From Micractinium sp. NFX-FRZ (taxonomy: Eukaryota > Chlorophyta > Trebouxiophyceae > Chlorellales > Chlorellaceae), in assembly GCA_029339195.1 (NCBI GenBank), contig JAPTJF010000025.1, forward strand, positions 124,001 through 188,000: DNA of 64,000 nt. The letters run 5' to 3'. The notes under the pieces are model-generated. The model saw only the letters and a program-made list of their open reading frames with translations. It did no database searches and had not been told where the DNA came from. The first letter of the stretch is position 1; every line of letters starts with the position of its first letter. This document shows, in pieces, positions 23,401 to 35,000 of the stretch. A program made the translations under genes and the position numbers.

Positions 23401-24909
23401 GCACGTAGAACTCGCCCTGCTGCCCCTTGTAGTGCACCTTGGGCACGCCATACACCTCGCCAATGCCACTGCAGGCAAGAAGGAGGGGCGAGAGAGCCAG
23501 GGCGGGAGCCACAATGCTCACGGGCTGCTCGCTGGCGGAGGGTTAACGCTGGCAGGCGCGCAGGGCTGCCAGCAGGCGGCAGCACACCCCCGGCTGGTTG
23601 AGCATGCCCCGTGCAAGGCACGCAGGCAGGCGGAATGGGGCAATGCAGGGAAGAGAAGCAGCCCAGCCTCACTTGTACACGGTCCACTCGTAGGGCGGCC
23701 CATTGGGGGTGCAGCCCTTGCTGGTGTTGTGCTCAAACTTGAGGGCAACCTGCAGGGCGAGAGGCGGAGGAGGGCGTCAGAAAGGCAGATCTGAGGAGGC
23801 AGCGCCAGCCATGGGGGGCAGGCATTGTTGGTGCTGTGCTTGTTCTGGAGGGGCGACCTGCGTGCGGGAAGGCAGGCGGGTGGGCGGGCAAGTGGCCAGC
23901 ACCAGTCTGTGGAATGGGGAAGTTCAGGGAACAGAAGCTGCGTCGGAGACCAATGGGGCAACATGCAGTCAAAGTGTGGTGGTATAGAGGCGGGCGGCTG
24001 AGAGCTGGGCCAGCACGGCTGCCGGCGGGAGGAGGCACGGCGGCAGCAGCCCCCGCTGGAGCTGCTGGGGCCATCCCAGGCCCACTCCGCCTCGTCACGC
24101 AGGCTCCCAGGCCAACTCCTGGCACCAGGATTGGGACTGAAATTCATCCGGCACGGAAGAAGGGGAACAACCTGGAAGGCCTGCGGGCGCCAGCCTTCCA
24201 CTGCCCCACCCCGCCCCCACCTCTACAGGCTTCTGGTCCTTGGCTGACCGCGACTTCTGGGAGCGTGTGCCCAGAAACACCTGCAACGTGGGGCGGGGGG
24301 GGACCACCGTTTGTGCGACAGGGGATTTGACAAACTGTATGAAACAGCCACCGAATCGATGCAGTCTGCGCAGTTTGGTGGTGCACAGGCCAATGCAGAA
24401 GGTGGGCAGCCATGGGAAGCCACGGACATGGAGGCCAAGACCGCAGGCAAAACTTGTTCGGCCTGACCTGCCCGAAGCCGCCCTTGCCCAGCCGCCGGCC
24501 GGTGGCGTAGACCGGCGAGTTGGACACCTGGACCTGCAGTGGGGTCAAGACAGCATTGGGGAAAAGCAAGGCCGGGGCAGGGGCGTTGGTAAGTGAAGAT
24601 GCAGAGAGGGGTCTGAAATGGGCAGTAGATGGAAGGTGGGCCGCGTACCGGCTCCGGACACCGAGGGCAGGCGAACGGAAGTAGGGCGGGCGGTGCACCG
24701 CGCTGGACAGCCTGCAGCACAGAAGCCCGGTGCCTACCCACAATGCCTGCTACGGCTGTGGTGTGGGCTCAAGGGCACTGCGGCTGGCGCTCTGCAGCAG
24801 CCCAGTCGGCGGCGGCAAGAACCCTTCGGGCATCGACTGCCACCATCCCTGCCTGGCGGCCTACCTTTGGAGGGTGCACAAGCTCCTCCTCCTTGGCGTC
24901 TGCCCCCAT
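17498..24909 (-). CDS. MUT9-like / EL1-type casein-kinase-I-like protein kinase
   Basis: Homologue of Arabidopsis MLK/PPK kinases, rice EL1/HD16 and Chlamydomonas Mut9p, nuclear Ser/Thr kinases that act on histones and regulators. Eighteen exons give 590 aa with consistent phases. In transcript order they begin at 24909, 24533, 24280, 23749, 23468, 23070, 22610, 22113, 21664, 21095, 20750, 20303, 19867, 19458, 18960, 18554, 17917 and 17568. The kinase domain has the glycine loop [11 protein letters not shown], lysine in VALKFEHN (K61), catalytic [13 protein letters not shown] (D154) and DFG (D177). The C-terminal plant-type domain is complete: [57 protein letters not shown] and the terminal [13 protein letters not shown]. 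The start at 24909 is the first in-frame Met before [12 protein letters not shown]. The land-plant N-terminal extension is largely missing, so a further 5' exon is possible. Many introns carry echoes of adjacent exons. Confidence 0.93.
17983..18026 (-). repeat. Intronic echo of kinase exon 17 start
   Basis: GGATGGACGGCACCAGGGCA at 17985-18004 repeats the exon segment GGATGGAGAGCACCAGGGCG (from about 17897) with few changes. On the minus strand it encodes CALVPSILA against the real CALVLSIPR. It lies upstream of the true acceptor in transcript orientation. Confidence 0.8.
18226..18400 (-). repeat. Two intronic echoes of kinase exon 16 3' end
   Basis: The exon end at about 18417-18453 encodes [12 protein letters not shown] before a GTGCGG donor. 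Two further copies with a period of about 95 bp lie in the following intron at about 18302-18358 ([12 protein letters not shown], donor GTGCGG kept) and 18231-18265 ([12 protein letters not shown]). The flanking CCTGCCACCCCCGCACCT is also copied. Confidence 0.88.
19177..19224 (-). repeat. Intronic echo of kinase exon 14 3' end
   Basis: ACCTTGTAACTCTGCTGCGT near 19186-19205 repeats exon bases ACCTTGTAGCTCTGCTGCGT at 19379-19398. The minus-strand translation [13 protein letters not shown] copies the real [13 protein letters not shown], followed by a GTGAGC donor copy. Confidence 0.88.
19931..19965 (-). repeat. Intronic echo of kinase exon 13 start
   Basis: GGCAGGAAGCGCTGCGTCAC at 19932-19951, continuing into ACGGTACAC, repeats the beginning of exon 13 (19838-19870), encoding [10 protein letters not shown] against the real [11 protein letters not shown]. 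The preceding TATAG retains an AG. Confidence 0.85.
20052..20090 (-). repeat. Intronic echo of kinase exon 12 3' end and donor
   Basis: CCCACCTGCTGGCTGAAGCC at 20058-20077, followed by GGTG, duplicates the exon-12 end and donor at about 20156-20180, nearly identically across about 28 bp. A shorter third copy (GCTGCTGGCTGAGG) lies near 19986-20000. Confidence 0.85.
20826..20874 (-). repeat. Intronic echo of kinase exon 11 acceptor and start
   Basis: AGCTGGCTGCACCCACGCTT at 20834-20853, then CTGGCCCACCTGCACTTG, copies the start of exon 11 (20720-20757) including the CAG acceptor. The minus strand reads [16 protein letters not shown] against the true [14 protein letters not shown]. Confidence 0.9.
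22674..22716 (-). repeat. Intronic echo of kinase exon 7 start (catalytic loop)
   Basis: The minus strand reads [13 protein letters not shown], a degenerate copy of [13 protein letters not shown] from exon 7 (22569-22611). The catalytic Asp and the Asn are altered, so it is a non-functional decoy. It sits in the intron preceding exon 7. Confidence 0.88.
22778..22825 (-). repeat. Intronic echo of kinase exon 6 3' end
   Basis: The minus-strand translation [18 protein letters not shown] copies the exon-6 end [15 protein letters not shown] (22949-22999). It lies in the intron downstream of exon 6, between that exon and the exon-7 echo. Confidence 0.85.
23810..23863 (-). repeat. Intronic echo of kinase exon 4 start
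   Basis: CATTGTTGGTGCTGTGCTTG at 23823-23842, followed by TTCTGGAGGGGCGACCTG, repeats exon-4 bases at 23701-23754 (CCTTGCTGGTGTTGTGCTCA, AACTTGAGGGCAACCTG), including the CAG acceptor context. Confidence 0.82.
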
Positions 24910-26597
24910 TGCTGCCGCTGCCTCCTGTGCCTCCCGCCTCACAAAAGGCCAGTCGCCGCTCGCCGCCCGGGCGCCCTGCAGGCGTAGAGGGGGCGTGGGC
25001 ACTCGGACCGAGCTCCAGGATAGTATGCGGATGTAATGAAGGCGGCCGAGCGACTGGGCGGGCGCCTGGGAGAGCCCAGGGAGCTGGCCAAGGCCGGCCT
25101 GCTTGAACGCTAGCCCGCCACGGCTCACCTGCGCAGCCCCTCGGCTGCTACTGCCTTAGATTGCTGGCCTTGCTCGACAAGGAAGCTGCACGGATGGAAC
25201 GGACGCCCAGACAGAGCTCTGCCTGCCTGCTGGGCCCTCTGCCTGGCGCTCGAAAACGCTTGTGTTGGGAACGCTTCCCAGGTGCTCGGCTGCTTCGATA
25301 GGTATGGCGTGAGCGACAGTCGCGCGCGATGACGCATAGGCTTGCGTTCAGCGCCGCCACCTCACCGCTATGTCGGCGTCAGGCAGTGCACTGGCACTGC
25401 ATCACTGCATCGAGTTGCCCTGGATGCCCAGATCCTGCCCCTTCCTGCTCCTCCAAGCCTGACGGCCTTGCCAATATGCTGAAAGGGCACATCCTCGGGA
25501 AACCTGGGCCCCAAACGCCTGGAACCCACGCTGCCTTGCCCCCTGCCTGGCTCTGCCGCGTGCCGAAGCGTGCAAACATGTGTGCTTATTACAAGAAGAC
25601 GCAGAAGGTCCGGGAACAAGGCGACGGGGGAGGGGGTCGCCTCTGCGAGTGACAAAGGAAGTCGTGCTGTTGGGGACACATGCATGGGCAGCGCGGCGGC
25701 AGCTCAGCAGAAAGAATGGCAAGGTGGGCAGGGTGGCAGAGGAGGCCAGCTGCAACAGCCGCCCGCCCCATCGAGGGCAAACGGCTGGGCACGAAAAACT
25801 GCTGGGACGCTAGGTGCTGTTTCAAGGAGGGCAAGGGGATATGGGTGGCGGGCGGGGCAGGTGAGGACAAAGGGATATGAGTGGCGGGCGGGGCAGGTGA
25901 GGCAGGGGGCGGGAAAGGAGCACGGGGCGGAATCCACGCACACGCGGCGCATTCCAAGGCGAGTGAAAATGCCAGAGGGTGGATGCGGGCGGGGGCGGAT
26001 GTCTGAACACAAAACGCATGTGAAGGGCGAGCCAAAAACGAAGGGATGGAGGGCACGGTGGCTGGCTCCCCCCCCACAAGCTGGGGGGCACTTCAAATCA
26101 AACGCTAAGGTCGAAGTTCTCAAGGGGGATGCATGCAAAGCGATGAAGACGCATGCAAAGTGACGACAAAATGGCCTAACAACACCGCTACAGGGGGAGG
26201 GCAGGGCAGCTGGGACTCCAGCGCTGGGGCGGAGGGGTGATGGCACAAAGGAATAAAATCGGAGGCTGGGCCATCGAGCAGGTTTCAGTGCAAAGGGGAG
26301 GGGGGCAAGGATGGCTTGGCCCTATTGGCAGCAGGCGCAGGGAGGGCGCGCCACATTGGTGCGGGACGAGTTCAAGGTCAGGGCCAGGCCAGGGGGTGGG
26401 GTGAAGAGCTGTGCAGAGGATTTCATAGTGCTACGGATAGCAGTAAGGCAAGGGTGGCGACGGGGGGGCCGTGGGCGCGGCAGCGGCAGTCACACACTGC
26501 TGCAAAGCGTCGCCGTGGCAGCTAGCCGCGCGTGCCATTCCGGCCAGCAACGAGGGCCCCCCAGGCTGGGGGGCGGCTCCATACAGGAGGACGCTGC
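24910..26597. other. Intergenic between ACHT 3' end and kinase promoter
   Basis: About 1.7 kb between two minus-strand genes. No recognisable gene. It holds a short tandem duplication near 25830-25905 (GGGATATG followed by GTGGCGGGCGGGGCAGGTGA, twice). A donor-like junction at about 25135 (CAG then GTGAGC) ends an open frame that could be a 5' kinase exon, but its phase does not fit the first accepted kinase exon. Confidence 0.45.
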
Positions 26598-27845
26598 TCA
26601 GTAGGCGGAGCAGCCGGGGTCGGTGCAGGGCTTGTTTGCCGCAATCTCGGCGCGCAGGTTGGAGACGGTGGCCGTGTTGGCGGAGAAGGAGGCGCGCAGC
26701 TCGCCGTCCAGGAAGAGGTGGAACCAGGGCAGGTGGGTCACCTGCATGCCCTGCCCCAGCTCCCGCATCTCTTCAGTCTCAACATTGACCTGCATGGGCA
26801 CACAAGGCAATGGCGGGGCGGTCAGGGAGGGGACAGTTGAAGGGAGGAGGGGGAAGTGGGGAAGGAGCAGGCAGGCGTGTCGCCTGTTCAGGACTGCTTG
26901 TGCAGCCGTGCACACACTCCGGCTGCTGCTGGTTCCAGTGTGGCGAGCTTCCGCTGATACGTTGCCGGCGTACACCCCGGCAACTGCCTGAAGCCCCCAT
27001 TCCAGAGCCCCGCCCCCCAGCTACCAGCTACCGGCGCCTCAGCAGCCAGCACCTACCTTGATGAAAAGCGTCTCCGGGTTGGAGGCTGCAATCTGCTTAA
27101 ACTTGGGGAACAGGCGGCGGCAGGCGCCGCACGACGGCTTGAAGTAGTCCACCACTACGAGGCGCGCGGGGCCAGCACCCACGATCAGCCGCTTGAACTC
27201 GGATGGCGAGTTGGCACTGACGAGGTTGGCGGGGGCGTCAGCGGTGTCCTGCCACCACGAATTCTCCGCAGCCAGCGCCGCCTGCGCCTGCTCCTGCAGC
27301 TCAAGCTTCCTGTGGAAGCACAGGGGGCGGGGCAGCGTGATGGGTTGGAGGGGGAGGCAGCCAGGGCAGATTGGCCAGGGGGCGTAGGGCTTTCTGGCAA
27401 TACAAGGGGACGCACACAGTGTGGGGAGCGCGACGGGCGCAGTTGACCAGTGTTCAGGTAACGCTCTTGCAAGCAGTGCATGGCCACCAACTGGAGTGGA
27501 TCATAGGGACCCAGACGGAGGCAAGCAGCACGACCCCAGGGGCGCGCTAGGGTACCGGCACGAAGCAATTCTGGACGCCCTAGCCCCGCCACCGCCGCCG
27601 GCGCCCACTGGCACCCCCAAACTCGCTCACTTGCGCTGGCCCTCGCTCATGTCCATGGGGACAATGTTGTTGCTGCCCTGCTGCAGCTTGGCCGCGCTGG
27701 TGGGAGCCTCTGCCGCCTCACGTGTGGCTGTGCCATTGCTGTGGGCGGTCACTGACACTGCGCGCGGCCCGCTGCGCGTGGCTCCTTGCCACCGAGCCAG
27801 CTGCGGCGTGGTGCGGCAGCAGCTCTGCAGGGCTGCGACGCGCAT
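26598..27845 (-). CDS. Atypical Cys-His-rich thioredoxin (ACHT-like), plastid
   Basis: Thioredoxin-fold protein of 219 aa in three exons: 27845-27631, 27309-27057, 26789-26598. The redox site is FKPSCGACRRLFPKF, with CGAC in place of the classical WCGPC, as in plant ACHT proteins. It is preceded by ENSWWQ and LVVVDYFKP and followed by HLPWFHLFLDGELRASFSA, all ACHT landmarks. ACHT proteins in plants receive oxidising equivalents from 2-Cys peroxiredoxin and tune chloroplast targets; the same role is inferred here. The first 40 or so residues are rich in Arg, Ser and Ala and look like a transit peptide. The C terminus ends KPCTDPGCSAY, with two extra cysteines. The Met at 27845 was chosen because it opens the transit-like sequence; the frame stays open further upstream. 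Confidence 0.88.
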
Positions 27846-29050
27846 AGGTGGGAAGGAGACCGACGTGGGGAGCGGCAGAGGGCAAGAAAATGTTCGTGGG
27901 AGGTGTGAGTGGGCTTGGCAAGTGGTAACTTGGCGAGGATTGGCGAGGAATTCGCAGAGAGCCCACGCCTGCTGACTGGACTGGGAGCTGGACACCGCGT
28001 CCCTCTCACGTTGGAAGCCGCTGCTCACGCAGCTTCTTAGCAACTTGCACCGTGTGCCAGACACGCACATGCCTGTGGGTCACGTGACAATAGTTTTGCC
28101 GCAGGCGCCGGTCAAGCCGGTGCTGGCCAGAGGATGCTGGTGCCAGCAGCGGGACGGTGGCGGCACAGCGGCAGTGCGGCCCAGGACCCGCCCACGGTGA
28201 GGGCCGCGTGCGCAAATGCTGTGTGGACGGCTTATTAACTATGCGCCAGCGCTCAGTGCTGCATGTCAACAATACATTCAATCATATATTGCGAGCTGCT
28301 GAAGGCAGGGTGAGCCCGCACCAAGCAGGGGCACTGCAAAGGACGCTGGGATGCGCGCGCAAATTTGTACAGAAAGCAGAAGCGCAGGAATGCACTCAAT
28401 CAATGCGCCCCAAGCCCCTTCCAAGTGCAACGCCAATTGCGCTCACATAGTCTGCCTCCGGGCCGAGGCAAGCATCCACAAGGCAGTGCCAACTCACGTC
28501 ATGGTGCAACTGGTCAGATGCTTGAACCGGCAGAAACTGGGGAGGAAGCGAGACTGGAAGCCGAGACACATGATGAGTGTATCCACTGGGTTGGTTGCTA
28601 GACATGAAGAGGCAGGGCAGGCCATTGCCACGCTTGCTGGGCTGCCGAGCGGTGGGGCGGGGACCACGGAAAGCACAAGGGAGGCGGGCAGGCGCGCACG
28701 GAAATGCGGGTTATCGTTAATGGCACACAGGCCTGTGTGCCATGGCACCCATTGTTGTGGGTCCTTTTTAACGAGCTGTACAGCTGCATGCGATGAGCGG
28801 TCGCGCAAGCAGGCGGGGGCAGTGCCGGCACGGTGCTTGGCCTGCTGGTAGCAGCTGCTTCCTAGCAAGCAACATGAGCAAATGTGCTATCCTGCACAGT
28901 AAGCAGATGCAGTGGGATGCCAGGGACCCAGAAATGCCATGGTTCAATATTCACGGTCGCCGCTGCCCGCGCGCTGAGCGGCGCTGGGCGGCGGGTGAGC
29001 TAAGGCCTGCCTCGCGGCAGTGCATGCATTGTGTGTGTTTTGCCGCCGCG
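27846..29050. promoter_or_regulatory. Divergent promoter region between ACHT and MtnA-MtnK genes
   Basis: About 1.2 kb between the start codons of the minus-strand ACHT gene and the plus-strand MtnA-MtnK gene, so it should contain both promoters and 5' UTRs. Base composition is less GC-rich than the genes. No clear TATA box, repeat or small gene was recognised. Confidence 0.45.
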
Positions 29051-32000
29051 ATGACGCTAGAGGCCATCCGCTTTCAGCACAACGCGGGGACAGCCTCGCT
29101 GCAGCTGCTGGAGCAGCGCAAGCTCCCGCTGGACACCGAGTGGCTGGCGATTGACGGCCCCCAGGCTGCATGGACCGCTATTCGAGACATGACCGTGCGT
29201 GGGGCACCCGCCATTGGTGAGCTGCATAGCCTGGCCCACCACACGGCTGCGCTGCCGCCAGCGCCGCCCACCCGCCGCCGATTTGCTGGCACCCGCCACG
29301 ACAGGGTGCCTGTCGGTCGCAAGCCTGCCGGGTTGGCCCTCAGCAGATTCCCAAGCACCATTTGCGATGTCCGCCTCTGTTTTATGCCCAGCCGCGTGTC
29401 AATTTGCCCGCCCCTTCACCCACCCAGCCGTGGGCTCACCGCCCGGCGCCACGCACGCGCCCTCCCATTCGCCCGCCTGCCCGCAGCCATCGCGGCGGCT
29501 CTGAGCCTGGCAGTTGACCTGGTCAACTGCGGCGCCGGCGCGCAGTTTGACCACGCGGGTGCTGCATCTGCCTATGTGGCACAACAGATGGACTACCTCG
29601 TCACCTCCCGCCCGACAGCTGTCAACCTCAGCATCGCAGCAGAGGCGCTGAAAGCGCTGGCAGCAGCGGCGGCAGCCAAGCCTGGGGCCAGTGCCGTCGG
29701 CGTGACGGCGGCGGTGGTGGATGCCTGCGAGGTGATGCTGCGTGATGACGTGGCTGCCAACAAGGTGGGAGCCTGGGGTGTGAGCTTCCGATTTCAGTCG
29801 GGCTTGGGTGCAGGAGAGTCGCCGGGTTTGGGATGGACGGGGGGTGCCAGGGAGGGTGGAACGGGCTGAGCTCCCGCACAGAAGTTCCTGGGGCTTGGAG
29901 TGTTCTGTTCCTTGTTGCCGCCTGGAGAGGCACCACTGGGGAGCTGAGCTGGTGGCAGTGCAAGGGAGATGGGTCTGTGCCGGGCTGGGCTGCTCTGGCC
30001 GCTGGGCAGGACAAGGGCCTGTGAATCACAGCCGTCCCAGCCTGGTGCACACATCCACTGCTGCAGGCACATGCCCACAGTTGGCCCTACAATACCTCTG
30101 GTTGGATGCCTCACCGCCTGTGCCTGTACTCCCCCCCCACCCTGCACCTCCTGCCTGTGCAGGTCATGGGAGCACACGGCGCAGACGCTCTGCTGGCAGC
30201 TGCGCAGGCGCGCGGCCGGGCCGGCGACGGCCGCTTGCGCGTGCTGACCCACTGCAACACGGGCAGCCTGGCGACCGCAGCATATGGCACAGCGCTGGGC
30301 GTGATTCGCTCGCTGCACGAGCAGGGCAGGCTGGAGCATGCGTACTGCTGCGAGACGCGGCCGTACAACCAGGTAGGATGCGGGGGGAAGCAGGCGGGCA
30401 ACTGGCGCTGTAAGCACAGCGTGCAGGCTGCTGACGCTGGGTTCACAACGTGCAGGCAGCTGCCGCTGGTTAAAACCAGCGTCCAGCTGCCCAGCTGCCC
30501 AGATGGGGTTTGAAGGCAGGCGCGCCGTGCTGCCTGCTGCTGGTCCCTCAGGACTAAAACCTCCGCACCCCTCCTTGTGTGCGTTCTCTTGCTGCCGCTC
30601 GCACTTGCTCTCTGCCTCCTCTCATAACTACCCGCCGCAGCAATCCCGCCCTGCTGCCTCCTCTTTGCCGCTGCTTGTTTCTGCAGGGCGCCCGCCTGAC
30701 TGCCTATGAGTTGGTGCACGACGGCCTGCCCTCCACCCTCATCTGTGACTCTGCTGCCGCTGCCCTGATGGCGGCTGGCAAGGTGGATGCTGTGGTTGTG
30801 GGTGCTGACCGCATCGCCGCCAACGGAGACACGGGTGCGTGCATGCGGGCATGTCGGTGATGCATGCATGTGCATGCGCGTGTGGCGTGTGTGATATGTT
30901 CCTGTGTGTGCTGCTATGAGGGAGAGAGTGGAGATGGGTGCGGGAAGGGTCGGAGCAGGTGCTGCCTCGAGGGTTGTGAAGGCGGCTGCGTGGACGGCTG
31001 CCAATGTCCGCTGCTGGCCTCATCCACCTCCCCTGCCACCTAGTGCCCATGCATCGAGCTTTGCGTGTGACAACCCCTGCTTACTCACATCTCCGGTTGT
31101 TGCTGCCCCCTTTTGTCGCCGCCAACAAGATTGGCACTTTCTGCCACGCCGTGGCGGCGCACCACCACGAAGTGCCTTTCTTCGTGGCAGCTCCCACCCT
31201 TTGCTAATCTCAACTCACATACCCCACCCCCTGCTGCAGCTAACAAGATCGGCACGTTCTGCCACGCCGTGGCGGCGCACCACCACGACGTGCCCTTCTT
31301 TGTGGCCGCGCCCACCACCACCATCGACCCACAGCTGGACCATGGGGGGCTCATACCCATTGAGGAGCGGGATGCAGAGGAGGTGAGGGGTATGGAGGGG
31401 ACAGAAGGGTGCAGTGTTGGGACAGCTTCTGAGGCCAGAATGGCGTAGCTGTGAAGGCTTGCTCATGCCCATTGAGGAGCGGGGCGCGGAGGAGGTGAGG
31501 AGGAGGCACGGTTTGGACTCTGAACAGGGCTTGTGGTGGTGGGAGGGAGGGACTGGCATCCCCATTGAGGGGCGGGATGCAGAGGAGGGGAGGGGTGGAA
31601 GCACGCTCTGGTCCTCTCAACAGGGTGTGGTGGTGGTGGTAGGAGGGAGGGAGCAGGCATCCCTATTGAGGGGCGGGTGAGGATGACGTGAGGATGACGG
31701 GTTGGGAGGTGAGGTAATTGGAGGCAGTCACAGGGCCCCTGGTTTGCCATCAAAATTCAGCAACACTGGCCACCTTGCCTCATCCTGCCACAAGCCTTAG
31801 CCCCTCTGCCCGCTGCTTGCACTCTCCTACACACTCTCCCGCTCTCCTCCACCCCTCACAAACTCCCCTCCTGCAGATCACACATTTCAAGGGGCAGCGT
31901 GTGGCAGCTGAGATTGGCGTGTGGAACCCCAGGTGGGCAGTAGCACTGCTGCTTGTGCTGAATTACGTCTTGCCGAGGAGCGAGGCTGGGTCCATGACAC

Positions 32001-35000
32001 GCAGCATTGGCCAAGGGTTGCTGACGCATTGACAGCGGGGGCGAAGCAGCAGTCGGGGTGCACCTGCCTGCCATGCTGCGCTGCAGCGTCCTGGCCAGCG
32101 GGCTGTGCATGCAATCCGGAGGTGGGAATCAATAAGCATCCGTGCAACCCACCGGGGCATCCCACTGCCTCGCGCACTGCCCCCTCACGCCGCACCTCCC
32201 ACCGGGTTGCGGGTGTGATCGCAGAGCGCCCTCTCATCTGCCAGAGCGCCCTGCCCCCTGCCCTGCACCTCTCCGACCGCCCCTTGCCCACCTCACGCCG
32301 TGCCCTCTCAACCCACCCAACTGTGCAGCTTTGACGTCACTCCCGCCACCCTGATTGAGGGCATCATCACAGAGCGAGGCATGGTGCCCCGCGCAGCAGG
32401 CAGCGCTGCCGGCTTTGCCATCCGGCCCTGGCTCGCCGCTGCAAGCGAGGCAGCCAACGGCTCGGCTGCAGCCAACGGCGGCTCGGCAGCTGCCCGGAAG
32501 CCGGCCACCTGCCCAGGGTTTGAGGCGCTTGACTGCGACGGTGTGAAGGCGTATGTGGCGGCACGCCCGCAGCTGGCCAAGCATGTGGGCGCCCCTGGCA
32601 CCAAGGACAGCTGGCAGGGTGAGTGACGCTGGAGCGCAGGTGGCGCGGTGGCCTGCTGGCCTTGCCCTGCCAGCGGTGCTAGCAGTGCCGCTGCACTGGC
32701 TGAGGCATCCTCTCGCCGCAACTGCATCTATGCGCTCCATGCACGCGCACAGCCTGGCACGCCTTACTCGCTGCCCTGCCCCGCCATCAAGCAGCCCATC
32801 ACGCCGCTTCCCCTCGCTTGCTTCATTCTTCGGCGGCGTTCAACTTTGCCCGCACACTCACCTTCAGGCGTTCAACGACAGCTTCAACTTTGCCTGCACA
32901 CTCACCTCCGGCACACGCCCCAGCCCCTTCCACTCTCCACACTGTGCCAGTCCCTTTTGGCTGTCCCCCCCAATGCCCAATGCACTCTCCTCCCTGTGCC
33001 ATTCCCTTCTGGCTGCCCCCCCCTCGCAGTCAAGCAGCGGCGGTGGCACCAGCAACAACTCAGTCAGTGTGCATCGTCCTGTGAACGCCCTCCTCACTGT
33101 GTCACTCCTGCCTGACTGGCTGCCCCCAACATTGCAGTCAAGGAGCGGCGGCAACTCCAGCTTAATCTTGCTTTGCATCATCCTGTGAACGCCCTCCTCA
33201 CTGTGCTACTCGTGCCTGACTGTCCCCCCGTCTCCGCCCCCCCCCCCCCCCTTGCAGTCAGGGAGGTGGGCGACGGCAACATCAACTTTGTGTACATCGT
33301 GGAGGGACCCGCTGGGCAGCTGTGCGTGAAGCAGGCGCTGCCCTACGTGCGGGTGGTGGGCGAGTCGTGGCCCCTCACGCAGGTGGGATGGGAAGGTGCT
33401 GTGCTGCGCTGTGGGTGTGTTGTGTTGTGGGTGTGCGGTGCGGTTGTGGTGGGCGAGTCGGGCCCCTCACGCAGGTGTGGTGGGAGGGTGCTGTGCTGCG
33501 CTGGGTGTGTGCTGTGCTGTCTGTGATATCATATGATGTGATGCGCTGTGGGTGATCACAGCACTGTGATGCGGTGTGAGGGTGAGGGTGGTGGGCGGGT
33601 CATAGCCCCGCACGCAGGTGTGATGGGACGCCGCTGTGCTGCGCTGTGGATGTGCTGTGTTGTGGGTGTGCGGGTGCACCACCGCCAAACACGAGCAGTT
33701 GCCCCTCTATGGGCCCCTAACTTCTGCTCCCACCCAACGTGTCCAGCTGCCCCAGCCCGCCCCACCCCACCCCACCCGCCTCACCCTCCCTGCCCTGTTC
33801 TCCCCCTCCCTCCCTGCCAGGACCGGGTGCGCATCGAGGCCGAGGCGCTGGCAGCCGAGGCGGCGCACTGCCCGCAGCACGTGCCCGCGCTCTACGCCTT
33901 TGACCCCCGCATGTCCATCATCGCCATGCAGGCAAGTTGGGGTGATTTTACTCCTGCCTTCCTGTTGGTCTCGCAATTATGGCAGGCATTCCCCCCGCAT
34001 GTGTGCACCACCGTGTCGCGCACAGCATGCTGATTGGAGCGCATAGCGCGTGGTTGCCGGAGCTGGTGCAGGGGGGCGCCCGCTGGCACGCGCACCTCTT
34101 TCTTCAGCGCAACAGGCAGAGGTGAAATTTGACTTCTGTGGCCTGCCCGGCGGTCCGCCCCCCGTCTGCAGTACCTGGCCCCTCCACACATCATCGTGCG
34201 CAAGGGCCTGATTGAGGGGCGCATCTACCCCCACCTGGCCGCCCACCTGGCGTCTTTCCTGGCCGAAACGCTCTTCCACACCTCCCTGCTGGCCCTGCCC
34301 AGCGACCAGTTCAGGTATATTGCAAGACAGGAGCGGGGCATACAACCGCGCATGCCGTGCGTCAGATGGCAGGGCCGCTGAGGGCATGGCTGTTGGCGCC
34401 CCTGCTCCTGCCGGCCTACGACCTTGCCCCTGCCGGCCTTCGGCTCTGTGCTGTGCAGCATGCTCGTCTCACACGTGCTGCCGTCGAGTCCCTGCCTCTC
34501 AATCACGTCTGCACAGGCCCAGCTCTGTGTGTATTGCCCCACCGTCGCATGTTCTTGAGCCCACGTATGTTCCTGGAACCTCCTGTGCAGGGCCAACATC
34601 GCTCGGTTCACCAACGTGGAGATGTGCCGGCTCTCAGAGCAGGTACACCTTTGGGGACGGGGGCAGAAGGGGGAGGAGGGTACGGATTGGTATGGCATGG
34701 AAGATTACGAATTGATAGGCGCATAGATGTGGCATGGTGCAGGAGCCAGGCGATCCCAGTGCAGCTGCATGCTAGCAGCAGGCGTGCAAAGGATGGAGGG
34801 CGGGTCAGGCGCCGCCATGCGACCCATTGGACACACGTCGCCCACAGCCACGCCAACAGCAGCCACAGCAGTCACAGCAACCCAGCAGCCAACGCCGCTG
34901 CCCAGCGCCCTCCCTGCACCCTGCACCCTGCACCCTGCACCTGTGCTGTTGTCAACCCCACTTTTCGACTTTTTTTGCTGGTTCCCTCTGCAGGTGATCT

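Noticed and set aside
25125..25337. Open frame ending in a CAG/GTGAGC donor upstream of the kinase gene as an extra 5' exon
   Set aside because: Its phase does not match the first accepted kinase exon, and its sequence does not resemble the N terminus of MUT9-like kinases. It remains possible as 5' UTR.
28793..29050. In-frame upstream Met extending the MtnA-MtnK N terminus
   Set aside because: The extension (Cys/Arg-rich, low complexity) has no counterpart in MtnA proteins, whereas MTLEAIRF at 29051 matches the family start.
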